Shown: positions 1 to 8,440 of the stretch, in pieces
Numbering within the stretch: the stretch's first letter is position 1
Layout of the letters: every line of letters starts with the position of its first letter
DNA from: MGBC114844 sp910585855
GTDB lineage: Bacteria; Bacillota; Clostridia; Lachnospirales; Lachnospiraceae
Assembly (NCBI GenBank): GCA_965646165.1
Contig: CBFFYP010000036.1
Location: 1-42,016 of the forward strand
Direction: 5' to 3'
Length of the DNA: 42,016 bases
Made by a program: the position numbers and the translations under genes
The notes under the pieces: generated by a model
The model's input: the letters and a program-made list of their open reading frames with translations, nothing else
What the model was told of the DNA's origin: nothing
Databases searched by the model: none

Positions 1-258
1 AAAACCTAAGATTTTTTTCACATCCTGCTTCCATGCAGGGTGTGAAAAAAAAGGGGCGTGTTTAGCCCGGATGATAAGAAAAAGGCTGTCTTACGGCTGG
101 TAAAATCCTTCCTTACATCTGTTTCGTTTCGACTGAAATGAGGGCGAATTGCGCCCCGGTCTGTCTGGTTGAAGGAAGGAAAAGGCAGAAGTCTTAGAAC
201 TTCTTGCTTTTTGAAAACCAGAACAGCAGGCTGTCCACCGTTTTCGAATCTGGCGTCC
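1..258 (+). repeat. Long palindromic element, copy 1 (left end cut by window)
   Basis: This matches 12121-12377 closely over its whole length and the last 67 bases of the window almost exactly. It starts with a 17-bp hairpin (7 T, a CACATCC stem and GCAGG side, then 8 A). A conserved core with GGGGCG...AGCCC and GGGCGAATTGCGCCC follows. The right inverted arm (about 188-251) ends in GGCGTCC at 252-258. The left arm lies outside the window. Short ORFs crossing it are by-products of the repeat and are not called as genes. Confidence 0.85.
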
Positions 259-320
259 GGTAAAAAATCCCCTTTGCAGCACTTCATTTCCAAAAGCCTA
301 ATTAAAAATTTATAAAAAAG

Positions 321-377
321 GGGACGCCAAAAGCGAAAGCGGGCTCGGAGCAGACCTTCCTTCGGCTTTTAGCGTCC
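321..377 (+). repeat. Short palindromic element, internal-deletion derivative
   Basis: Only the outer ends, the GNRA hairpin segment (AAGCGAAAGCGGGCTCGG) and the right arm remain; the left arm and the long core hairpin are gone. The remnant has its own inverted ends, GGACGCCAAAAGC at 322-334 and GCTTTTAGCGTCC at 365-377. It ends 22 bp from the stop codon of the AI-2E family gene at 400. Confidence 0.75.
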
Positions 378-399
378 TTCCTCTCAAAAAAACTTCTAT

Positions 400-1716
400 T
401 TACTTTCCTTCTTCCACATCCTCCTTGCTTTTATTCTCATCCTGAAGTTCAGCTTTCCCCTCTCCTTTTTTACAGTACAAAATCACCTTCTCTTCTTCAT
501 CTACCCGATACAACCCCGTATAACTCTGCGTTCCAACAGGCAATTCCTTCTTTCGAAGCAAATACTCCACTCCACTCTTAATCAAATAATAAATCACAGC
601 AAAAGTAGGCACTCCAATTACCATTCCAACAAATCCAAACAATCCGCCAAATAAAAGAATTGAAAAAATCACCCAAAAAGCCGACAACCCAGTAGAATCT
701 CCTAAAATCTTAGGTCCAATAATATTTCCGTCAATCTGCTGCAAAACCAATATAAAAATCACAAAATACAGACACTGAATCGGATTTACCAAAAGAATCA
801 AAAATGCACTGGGAACCGCTCCAACATAAGGTCCAAAAAAAGGAATTACATTTGTTACACCAACAATTACACTAATCAAAAGTGTATAAGGCATCCGCAG
901 CACCGAAAGCCCAATAAAACAAAGTACCCCAATAATAAAAGAATCAATCAATTTCCCGGATATAAACCCACTAAAAATCTGATTTGCTTTTCGTGCAATC
1001 TCAATTACCACATTGGCATTTTCTACCGGAAGAAATGCATAAACCATCTTCTTTGCCTGACCGTCAAAAGCTTCCCGCTCTGTCAATGCATAAATCGCTA
1101 CAATCAGCCCAAGAATCCAATTCATCAAAGAACTGAAAAATCCAATCACATAAGTAGTAAACCCACTGACTAATGTATTCATCCAACCCAGCAAATCCGT
1201 ATTTACCCAATTCTCCAAATAAACAATCGCCTTCTCATAAGCCTCACCCCCAGCTGAAAAGAGCTCAGGGTGCTTCTCCTGCAAGCTATAAGCCCACTGT
1301 TCAATCGTTTCAAGAAATCCAGAAGAAGAAGCCACTACATTCTTAATGCTATCCACTACTCTAGGACCAATCATGCCAATTACAGCCCCTATTACCAACA
1401 AAGCAATCATCATTGTAATTGCAACACTAATCCCTTTTGCAACCATATGATGCTTTTTCTGCTTCTTTTCTTCTTCTGAAGGAAAATTTTTCTGAAAATA
1501 CTTTTCAATTTTCTCCTGCCAAAAAGAAGCAACCGGTCGTAAAATAAAAGCAATCACCAATCCATAAATAATCGACTGCACAGCATCCGTCGCTTTTCCA
1601 AAAAAACGCACAATCAAATCCATCCTCAGCAAAAAGAAAAAAATCATCACACAAGCCGAAAAAATAGCAATAATTGTAACGCCCCATCGAATATATGGTT
1701 TATATTCTTCCTTCAT
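400..1716 (-). CDS. AI-2E family transporter
   Basis: A 438-residue polytopic membrane protein of the AI-2E exporter-like family (PF01594, TqsA/YtvI type). It shows about eight hydrophobic segments and the family's C-terminal hallmarks: NVIPFFGPYVGAVPSAF near residue 290, then QQIDGNIIGPKILGDSTGL, then a final GMVIGVPTFAVIYYL helix. The last ~65 residues are charged and cytoplasmic. The name comes from one member's link to autoinducer-2 export; most Firmicutes members have no proven substrate, and ion/proton antiport has been shown for others. The ATG lies 14 bp after the stop of the secreted protein gene, with that stop embedded in an AGGAGG ribosome site, so the two are probably cotranscribed. 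A palindromic element remnant lies just past the stop. Confidence 0.9.
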   Translation of the reverse strand: MKEEYKPYIRWGVTIIAIFSACVMIFFFLLRMDLIVRFFGKATDAVQSIIYGLVIAFILRPVASFWQEKIEKYFQKNFPSEEEKKQKKHHMVAKGISVAITMMIALLVIGAVIGMIGPRVVDSIKNVVASSSGFLETIEQWAYSLQEKHPELFSAGGEAYEKAIVYLENWVNTDLLGWMNTLVSGFTTYVIGFFSSLMNWILGLIVAIYALTEREAFDGQAKKMVYAFLPVENANVVIEIARKANQIFSGFISGKLIDSFIIGVLCFIGLSVLRMPYTLLISVIVGVTNVIPFFGPYVGAVPSAFLILLVNPIQCLYFVIFILVLQQIDGNIIGPKILGDSTGLSAFWVIFSILLFGGLFGFVGMVIGVPTFAVIYYLIKSGVEYLLRKKELPVGTQSYTGLYRVDEEEKVILYCKKGEGKAELQDENKSKEDVEEGK

Positions 1717-1730
1717 CCCTCTTTATCCTC

Positions 1731-2339
1731 CTATTGTATCCAGACCCCATCCTTATCTACACGGTATCCGTCTGGTGTAAGTGTATTTATTGCGCAAGAA
1801 CCATCCTCCTGTAAATAATACCATTTTCCGTCAATCTCCTGCCAATCCGTCAGCATATATCCATTCTCATCCAAATAATACCAGTTTCCCTTAGCCAAAA
1901 CCCACTGTTTTGCCGCCATCAGATCAATCCCAAGCCGATAAGTCCACTGCTTCTCCTCTTTATTATAAATCCACCCCGGCGCACTCTCCGAAACAGGCAC
2001 AGTACATCTTCCTACCACAGTAATATCTTTCTCTGTATAAGATACAGTAATTGTATTTGCGCCACTTGTCAAGGTATACTGCAAAATATCAAAATCTTCA
2101 ACTGCCGCAACCCGAATAATCCGCCCAATACTCTTCTTTCCATCACGATAATATGCATTTACCTGAAAATCTGACGCATCCACATAACCTCCAGTCGTCA
2201 ATACATCCCCTGTATAGACCACTTCAATATGAGAAAGCACCTCTGTTTCAGCAGCCGCCAAACCAACTACCGAACATCTTCCAAACATCCCCGTCACCAT
2301 TCCAATTACCGCCAATAAAGCCAATAATCTCCTTCTCAT
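1731..2339 (-). CDS. Secreted Ig-like / cell-wall-binding-repeat protein
   Basis: A 202-residue exported protein. I start it at the ATG at 2339 because it follows an AAAGGGTGAG ribosome site and opens directly into a signal peptide (MRRRLLALLAVIG, cleavage near GLAAAE). An in-frame ATG at 2408 would add 23 residues ahead of the signal. Residues ~35-115 resemble the Ig-like domains common in Lachnospiraceae surface proteins (LSHIEVVYTGDV... then NTITVSYTEKDITVVG). The C-terminus has tandem choline-binding-type wall repeats (GNWYYLDENGYMLTDW, GKWYYLQEDGSC). It probably sits on the wall surface; the ligand is unknown. It forms a likely two-gene unit with the downstream AI-2E family gene. Confidence 0.82.
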   Translation of the reverse strand: MRRRLLALLAVIGMVTGMFGRCSVVGLAAAETEVLSHIEVVYTGDVLTTGGYVDASDFQVNAYYRDGKKSIGRIIRVAAVEDFDILQYTLTSGANTITVSYTEKDITVVGRCTVPVSESAPGWIYNKEEKQWTYRLGIDLMAAKQWVLAKGNWYYLDENGYMLTDWQEIDGKWYYLQEDGSCAINTLTPDGYRVDKDGVWIQ

Positions 2340-2460
2340 GTTCTCACCCTTTCCAAATTTTATAAATCTATCTATTTTACTCAACCAAACTATTGATAAA
2401 ATTTTCATTTTCTAAGCAATATCAATAACAATAAAACACTTAAATTTTCGAACAACCAGT

Positions 2461-2603
2461 CTGAAACCAAATCAAGGTCTGCAGAGGGTCATCATTTCCC
2501 GTCGGCACTTAGACGCTGTATTTTAGCGTCTTATGTGTCCGCTACGAGGAAATGCTAAGCGAAAGCGGGCCCGGTGCAGACCTTGATTTGGTTTCAGGCG
2601 TCC
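2461..2603 (+). repeat. Short palindromic element, copy B (complete)
   Basis: The arms are a perfect 23-bp inverted repeat (2461-2483 with 2575-2597). Between them are GGGTCATCATTTCCC, a long hairpin whose tip is GACGCT/AGCGTC, and a GCGAAAGC mini-hairpin. GGCGTCC at 2597-2603 lies 24 bp from the stop of the exporter permease gene (minus strand). It fills most of the 288-bp gap between that gene and the secreted-protein gene. Confidence 0.92.
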
Positions 2604-2627
2604 GCCTACCCAAAAACACCTATTTAC

Positions 2628-3917
2628 TTATTCATAACGAAGTGCTTCAATCGGATCTAACTTCGCCGCTTTATTAGCCGGATAATATCCAAAGAACACC
2701 CCGATCGTCATAGAAAATCCAAGTGAAAGCACAATACTAAATATCGTAGGTTCTGCCGGATATCCCAGTAAATTCGACGCAAATATTCCAAGTGCTACTC
2801 CAAGTGCCACTCCAATTAACCCTCCAATCAGGCAAATCACCATAGATTCCATAATAAACTGCAGCCGAATCGAACTATTCGGTGCACCAAGTGCCTTCCT
2901 TGTTCCGATCTCTCTGGTTCTCTCCGTAATGGATACCAGCATAATATTCATAACTCCAACACCGCCTACTAAAAGAGAAATTCCCGCAATTACTCCAATC
3001 GCAAGTGTCACTGTATCCATCATAGTAGACATCGCTGAAATCATACTTGCCATACTAAAAGCACCGACATCAAAATAATTATTATTGCGGTAATAAGCAT
3101 TAAAATAATTCTTAGCATCCAGTATCATCTGGTTGGTATCTATATTTGGCTTTGTTATAATAGAAATAGAAGTATACCCGCCAGAAGAATGAACCCTGTT
3201 CTGCACAGCCTTTAAAGGCACATAAAAATAAGTTTCCATATCTTTTTCTGAAGAAGTTGTCACCATCATTGGATTTTCCTGATGTTCATAAACTCCTGCA
3301 ATCGTATAGCGAGAATATCCCATATCATCCTTTACCTCAATTTCCCTTCCTACGGCTGCTTTTACATCTCCTCCAAAAAGATTATTTACCAGTTTGTCGG
3401 TCACTAATGCCACATTTCTTCCATTCAGATAGTCCGTTTCACTCAAGGTTCTGCCTGACAATATCTTTATATCTGTGGAGAGAAAATAATCAGAATTAAC
3501 CCCTGTTACCATTACATTTGCATAATTTTTTCCAATCGAAACCTTCCCTCTTCCGGTTGATTCTGACAATGTAATTCCTACAATCGAATCTTTATATTCC
3601 TCTTTAAATCCCTGTATCATCTCTTCGCTAATTAGATCACTTTCCAGTAACCCTCTGTCCTTTGATACCGATTCATAGGTCATACCGCTTGCCCCTGTTT
3701 CAACCTCCTGACTTTTATATTTCAGATAAACTGTAATATCCGATGCACCCATAGACTGCATAGAGGAAGTAATTGTGCTTTCCAGCGAATTTCCTACTGT
3801 CATAATCGCAATTACAGCAGTAATACCAATAATAATTCCAAGCATGGTCAAAAGCGCACGCATTTTATTTGCCTTTAAACTTGATAACGCCATAGAAATA
3901 TTTTCAAAAAACAGCAC
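2628..3917 (-). CDS. MacB-type ABC transporter permease
   Basis: About 429 residues, the permease of a MacAB/LolCDE-like type VII ABC system. The order is an N-terminal membrane helix (MRALLTMLGIIIGITAVIAI), a ~250-residue extracytoplasmic MacB_PCD domain, then an FtsX domain with three helices including VGGVGVMNIMLVSITERTREIGTRKALGA, typical of the family. I prefer the GTG at 3917 because AAGGGAG stands 8 nt upstream and the protein then begins VLFFENISMALSSLKANKMR like its homologues. An ATG at 3941 would give a longer overlap. The start overlaps the ATPase gene by 14 bp, indicating translational coupling. It acts with the ATPase and adaptor to move a substrate (peptide, lipid or drug) outward; the substrate cannot be told from sequence. 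Confidence 0.9.
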   Translation of the reverse strand: MLFFENISMALSSLKANKMRALLTMLGIIIGITAVIAIMTVGNSLESTITSSMQSMGASDITVYLKYKSQEVETGASGMTYESVSKDRGLLESDLISEEMIQGFKEEYKDSIVGITLSESTGRGKVSIGKNYANVMVTGVNSDYFLSTDIKILSGRTLSETDYLNGRNVALVTDKLVNNLFGGDVKAAVGREIEVKDDMGYSRYTIAGVYEHQENPMMVTTSSEKDMETYFYVPLKAVQNRVHSSGGYTSISIITKPNIDTNQMILDAKNYFNAYYRNNNYFDVGAFSMASMISAMSTMMDTVTLAIGVIAGISLLVGGVGVMNIMLVSITERTREIGTRKALGAPNSSIRLQFIMESMVICLIGGLIGVALGVALGIFASNLLGYPAEPTIFSIVLSLGFSMTIGVFFGYYPANKAAKLDPIEALRYE

Positions 3918-4632
3918 GATCTCCACTCCCTTCCCGTTCATCGATAATCTGCCCGTCCTTTAACGTTACAATCCGTTCCGTTTCCTCGGCAAGCTCATTT
4001 GAGTGTGTAATCAGTACAATCGTCTTTCCCTGATCTTTATTTAATTTATGAAAAATATCCATTACCAGACGACCTGTTTTCGAATCCAACGCTCCAGTTG
4101 GCTCATCTGCCAAAATAATTGCCGGATCGTTTGCCATTGCTCTGGCAATCGCTACTCTTTGCTTTTGTCCTCCGGAAAGTTCATCCGGTGTATGCTGCAT
4201 CCGCTCCTCCATTCCTACCATTTTCAGTAGTTCTTTTGCCCGTTTGGTACGCTCTGATTTTCCTACACCGGCATACAGCATAGGAAGTTCTACATTCTTT
4301 AATGCACTTGTTCTGGCGATTAGATTATAAGTCTGAAACACAAATCCAATCTTATGATTTCGAATCTTGGAAAGTTCATTGTCTTTTGCTTTTACAATGT
4401 CTAATCCATCCAGATAATAGCCGCCTTCTGTCGGGCGATCCAACGCTCCGATAATATTCATCAGAGTAGATTTTCCTGAACCAGATGCCCCTACAACCGA
4501 AACAAATTCTCCTTCTCTTACCACCAGATCAATTCCATGCAAAATTTCCAATTCGTTTGGTTCTCCTATGTAAAAACGTTTGATAATGCCATGCAAATCA
4601 ATTACCGTTTTCTTTTTCGATTCCTGTTCCAT
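3904..4632 (-). CDS. MacB/LolD-type ABC transporter ATP-binding protein
   Basis: A 242-residue nucleotide-binding subunit. Walker A GASGSGKST is at residues 48-56, the Q-loop at VFQTYN ~98-103, signature LSGGQKQR at 152-159, and Walker B IILADEPT at 172-179 followed by GALDSKTG. The length and the signature spacing match the LolD/MacB ATPase clade, whose members drive the mechanotransmission permeases. Its ATG is 8 bp after the stop of the adaptor gene and its end overlaps the permease start, so adaptor, ATPase and permease are one operon. Confidence 0.95.
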   Translation of the reverse strand: MEQESKKKTVIDLHGIIKRFYIGEPNELEILHGIDLVVREGEFVSVVGASGSGKSTLMNIIGALDRPTEGGYYLDGLDIVKAKDNELSKIRNHKIGFVFQTYNLIARTSALKNVELPMLYAGVGKSERTKRAKELLKMVGMEERMQHTPDELSGGQKQRVAIARAMANDPAIILADEPTGALDSKTGRLVMDIFHKLNKDQGKTIVLITHSNELAEETERIVTLKDGQIIDEREGSGDRAVF

Positions 4633-4640
4633 TCCGTTTT

Positions 4641-6419
4641 CTACTCTCCCATCATCAGCGACATCATATCTTCCAGTGCATTGCCGCCAGCATTCGGTAT
4701 CAGAATTTCTTTTCCCTCCAAATCTTCCTCACTGCTGATCTCGACATAGTAATCGCCCTCTGTTCCAACTGTCACATATACATCTCTCTGTGCTGTTGTA
4801 CCATCCTCTGCCTGCTCCATCAATGTAATATAACTCTTTCCTTCCGAATCACTTAAAACCGCATCATATGGTACAGTAAGTACATTTTCTCTGTCTTCTA
4901 AAACAATATTTGTCTTAGCTGTCATACCAAGCCGCAGGCGTTCATCCTGCTGATCTAATGTAATCTCTACACGATAGGTAACAGAATCTCCCTGTGTCGG
5001 AGTCGGAGCTAAAAAACTAACCTTTCCTTCCAATTCATCATCTCTGGTTGCATCTGTCTTAATTACAGCTCTCATTCCCTCTTTAATCGAGCTGATATCA
5101 TATTCGTCTACTTCCGTAGCAATAATCAATTCACTGCAGTCCTGCAAAACCAGCAATGTACCTGTTGTATAAGTATCCCCCGAATTGACTTTTACATCAG
5201 TAATAGTCCCGGAAAACGGTGCTTTTACATCGGTTTTCTTTAAGTTTCTCTCATAAGCAGATAATTTATCTTCCAATGTTCTGACACTGGTTGTTCCGCT
5301 TAACCGCTGCAGTTCAATCTGATCTTCAGAAGTCAGCAGAGAATTTCTGTTATTTCTCTCCTGTGTTATCTGATTGTCTAATGCATCCTCATAGGCATCT
5401 TCTAATGTTTCAATCTGATCCCGCATGGCATCTAATTGATTTTCGGATGCCGTCCATGCACTGACTGCTGCCTCATAATCTGCCTGAAGCTGATTATATA
5501 CTGCAGTTGCATCGGCATATTCATCCTTTAATTCATTTAATTTCATATTTGCTTTTTCATATTCTGCCTGAAAATAATTTGCCGATTCCTGCGCTTCTTT
5601 TACTGCTTTATCCTTTCGGTATGCTGTCCGGCTTGCTTCATCATAAATCTTTCCGGTTGTCGGATCAAATTCATCCTCATTATCCACTCTATACTCGTCT
5701 AACTCCATCTGCGCCATCTTTAAAACAGAATTTGCATCTGCTAATTCTGTCTGTTTTTTTGTTACCTCTGCAGTCAGGTTTTCATATTCTAACTTCATAT
5801 TTTCATAGTCACTCTTTACAGAATTCCATGCTTCCAATGCTGCTGTTACATAAGCTTCATCCGCCATGCGCTGTTTTTCATAGACCAGTTTATCCTCCAT
5901 CGCCTCATCTAACTTTTTCTTTGCATCAGTAATTGTATCATTCATACTGTCTGCCTGTTCTTCGTTAGAAGTCCGTGCCGCATCATAACTTCTCTGTGCC
6001 TGCTCCACTGCAATTTGATTTTGACGATTTGCATTGGAAATATCGGTATTTACATCGGAAATATCATCCAAAATATCGCTTGTATCAAAAGAAAGCAGCA
6101 AATCTCCTTCCTCTACCAAATCTCCAACTTCCACATAGACATCATTGATATCATATCCAGTTAAAGAAGATGTAATATCTCTAGACTCTATACTCTCTAC
6201 TTTTCCTGTAGTACTGACATAACTCAACAAGGAACGTCTTTCCACTGTTGTTGTCTTTATTTGGCTCTGCAAAAGTTCTGCTACTTTTTTCTGCTGCTCT
6301 TGAATCTTATTTCTGATTACAAAGACGCCAATCACAAGCAGTACTACTACAATCAGCAATTTTTTGTGCTTCTTGATCCACTTCAGAACAGAAGCCACTG
6401 GTTTTTTCTTCTCTGCCAT
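4641..6419 (-). CDS. HlyD/MacA-family efflux adaptor protein
   Basis: A 592-residue membrane fusion protein, long for the family (MacA is near 370). A basic N-terminus and one membrane helix at ~20-40 are followed by the first half of a lipoyl-like domain (VSTTGKVESIESRDITSSLTG near 70-90). A very long coiled coil covers ~115-400, rich in Asp, Glu, Ala and Gln. The second lipoyl half follows (KAPFSGTITDVKVNSGDTY near 400), then beta-barrel and membrane-proximal domains to the end. In Gram-positives such proteins form an extracytoplasmic assembly with the MacB-type permease. First gene of the three-gene operon. The long hairpin may set the distance spanned through the wall; that is inference. 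Confidence 0.9.
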   Translation of the reverse strand: MAEKKKPVASVLKWIKKHKKLLIVVVLLVIGVFVIRNKIQEQQKKVAELLQSQIKTTTVERRSLLSYVSTTGKVESIESRDITSSLTGYDINDVYVEVGDLVEEGDLLLSFDTSDILDDISDVNTDISNANRQNQIAVEQAQRSYDAARTSNEEQADSMNDTITDAKKKLDEAMEDKLVYEKQRMADEAYVTAALEAWNSVKSDYENMKLEYENLTAEVTKKQTELADANSVLKMAQMELDEYRVDNEDEFDPTTGKIYDEASRTAYRKDKAVKEAQESANYFQAEYEKANMKLNELKDEYADATAVYNQLQADYEAAVSAWTASENQLDAMRDQIETLEDAYEDALDNQITQERNNRNSLLTSEDQIELQRLSGTTSVRTLEDKLSAYERNLKKTDVKAPFSGTITDVKVNSGDTYTTGTLLVLQDCSELIIATEVDEYDISSIKEGMRAVIKTDATRDDELEGKVSFLAPTPTQGDSVTYRVEITLDQQDERLRLGMTAKTNIVLEDRENVLTVPYDAVLSDSEGKSYITLMEQAEDGTTAQRDVYVTVGTEGDYYVEISSEEDLEGKEILIPNAGGNALEDMMSLMMGE

Positions 6420-6595
6420 ACTCTTTCCTTTCTTCCCTTCTAAAACAAAAATCTGCCTCTCTGTTACGCCTCCTGTTATTTTTAGACCCTATCAGGCATA
6501 TCTATTCAGGATTCTTGTATTTTATCACAGAATATTTCTTGCGTCATGTCTTTAAAAAAGAGTTTACATTAATTTAATAATCCATTAATAACCTC

Positions 6596-8440
6596 TTAAG
6601 AAAACTTTTCGATACGATAGTTTCCTGCCTGTTTTAAAAACATCTCCGCATAGCGTCCCCCCAACTCCATTAATTCATGATGTGTTCCCTCCTCTACAAT
6701 CTGTCCTTTCTCTAACATATAAATCCGATCCGCCATACAAGTGGTAGACAGCCGATGTGAAATAAAAATTACCGTCTTATCTTTTGCAATTTCCAGCATA
6801 TTCTGATTAAAAGCATACTCGCTAATTGGATCTAATGCACTGGAAGGTTCATCCATAATTACATACCGATATGGACGCAGAAATACCCTAGCAATCGCTG
6901 TTTTCTGCGCCTCTCCGCCCGAAAGATTCCTTCCGTTCTCATGGAATTCTTTGGTCAGATCGGTATCAATTCCCTTGGGAAATGCTGCCACCTTTTCTCC
7001 CATTCCGCTGTGAGTCAAAACCTCTAAAATCTTCTCCCGTTCGTTATCCTCTACAAAATCCATTGCCACATTCTCCCCCAAAGTAGCAGCAAAAATCTGA
7101 AAATCTTGAAAAACAGCCCCAAATCCCTTTCGATAAGATTCTGTTTTTATTGTCCGAATATCCGTATCTCCAAGATAGATTGCTCCCTCTGTCACATCAT
7201 AAAGCCGCATCAGCAGTTTAATCAATGTAGACTTTCCAGCTCCGTTATATCCAACAATCGCTATTTTCTCAAGCGGATGTATAGTCATATTGATATGCTG
7301 TAAACTAGGCTTCGTTTCTCCTTCATAAGTAAATGATACATCCTTTAAACAAATCGTCTGTATCTGATCGTCTGCCTCTGTCCCATCCTGCCCTTCTATC
7401 TCAGGCTGATAAGAAAGGAAATTTTTAAATTTTTCTACATAAAGTGCCGCTTCTGTAGCTGATATCATAACATCAACAAGATGCCTCATACGGGCTGCAA
7501 ACCGACTGGTTGCTCCAATTAAAGCCGCAAAATCTCCAATTGTAATTCGATGTGTTACTGTAATCTGATAAGTCAGATAAAGAAGCATAAGACATTTTAG
7601 AAAAAAATCCTGAAACACACTCGATGCTCCGGCTACCTTCACCAATTTATTTCCGCCTTTTCGATAAATCTCTTTCATCCTCTGTGTAGCAGAAAGAAAT
7701 CGCTGATACAAAATCAAATGTACATCCGACAAACGGATTTCCTTAGCATAATCACTGAGATAAAAAATCCGCTGGCTGTAATCCCTTTCCCGTTCAATCG
7801 GTTTTGCCTTTAAGTCCAACTGATAACGATATTTTACCAATTTCGAATTACACAACAGGCGAACCGCTGCCGTTATCAAAGCAAACAAAATCAGCACCGG
7901 ATCTAACGCTGCCATCAATCCTCCCAAAAACAGCAGTTCCGATACTCGAGCCATCACATTCATATAAGCACCTAATACCTGCTGGCATTTTACATCCGCC
8001 TGAGAAGCTGCCCATACAAAATCCGTATAAAACTTTGGCGTTTCATAGTAGACTAGATCCATTTTTGCCGCCTTTTCAAACAATTCTGCCCGCATCTTCT
8101 CTGTCATAGTAATATGTGCCGTCGGCTCTAAATACTCCACCAAATAAGCCCCTGCAATGTTTCGAAAAATCATCAACCCGGACATTACTAACAAAAAACA
8201 AAAAATCTCCCGAAAACTTTTCCTTTGTTCCAATGCATCAAAAATAAACTTTAAAGAATACGATCCGGTTGCCACCCATACAAATGACACCAAAAACACA
8301 TAAGCCGTATAAATATAAAAATAAAACGGAGTAAAACGCTGATAATAGCCAAGAATCATTCGAATATTTTCCCAGCTTTCCTTCCAGCTCAATTTCGTTT
8401 TTTCCTCTGAGGCACTATTTGTTTCTGTTCTTTCTTTCAT
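6596..8440 (-). CDS. ABC exporter half-transporter (second of pair)
   Basis: A 614-residue fused permease-ATPase. Five to six helices occupy ~35-330 and the nucleotide-binding domain ~350-600. All ATPase motifs look functional: GYNGAGKST, LSGGEAQKTAIARV, and VIMDEPSSALDP with the catalytic Glu, followed by the switch His in VIFISHRLS. The start overlaps the stop of the preceding exporter gene by 4 bp, so the two are translationally coupled and probably form a heterodimer. Both ATP sites appear catalytic, unlike the classical TM287/288 type with one degenerate site. The substrate is unknown; no precursor peptide or processing protease is visible nearby and there is no C39 peptidase domain. Confidence 0.92.
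   Translation of the reverse strand: MKERTETNSASEEKTKLSWKESWENIRMILGYYQRFTPFYFYIYTAYVFLVSFVWVATGSYSLKFIFDALEQRKSFREIFCFLLVMSGLMIFRNIAGAYLVEYLEPTAHITMTEKMRAELFEKAAKMDLVYYETPKFYTDFVWAASQADVKCQQVLGAYMNVMARVSELLFLGGLMAALDPVLILFALITAAVRLLCNSKLVKYRYQLDLKAKPIERERDYSQRIFYLSDYAKEIRLSDVHLILYQRFLSATQRMKEIYRKGGNKLVKVAGASSVFQDFFLKCLMLLYLTYQITVTHRITIGDFAALIGATSRFAARMRHLVDVMISATEAALYVEKFKNFLSYQPEIEGQDGTEADDQIQTICLKDVSFTYEGETKPSLQHINMTIHPLEKIAIVGYNGAGKSTLIKLLMRLYDVTEGAIYLGDTDIRTIKTESYRKGFGAVFQDFQIFAATLGENVAMDFVEDNEREKILEVLTHSGMGEKVAAFPKGIDTDLTKEFHENGRNLSGGEAQKTAIARVFLRPYRYVIMDEPSSALDPISEYAFNQNMLEIAKDKTVIFISHRLSTTCMADRIYMLEKGQIVEEGTHHELMELGGRYAEMFLKQAGNYRIEKFS

Noticed and set aside
1..60. Hairpin in the long element as a standard rho-independent terminator
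   Set aside because: The T-run precedes and the A-run follows the stem on both strands, so these runs pair with each other and there is no unpaired U-tract after the stem.
5507..5932. A 141-codon plus-strand ORF inside the adaptor gene, and other long opposite-strand ORFs in coiled-coil genes
   Set aside because: They lie antisense to well-supported genes with repetitive Glu/Lys/Ala codons, which give open antisense frames rich in Leu, Ser and Pro.
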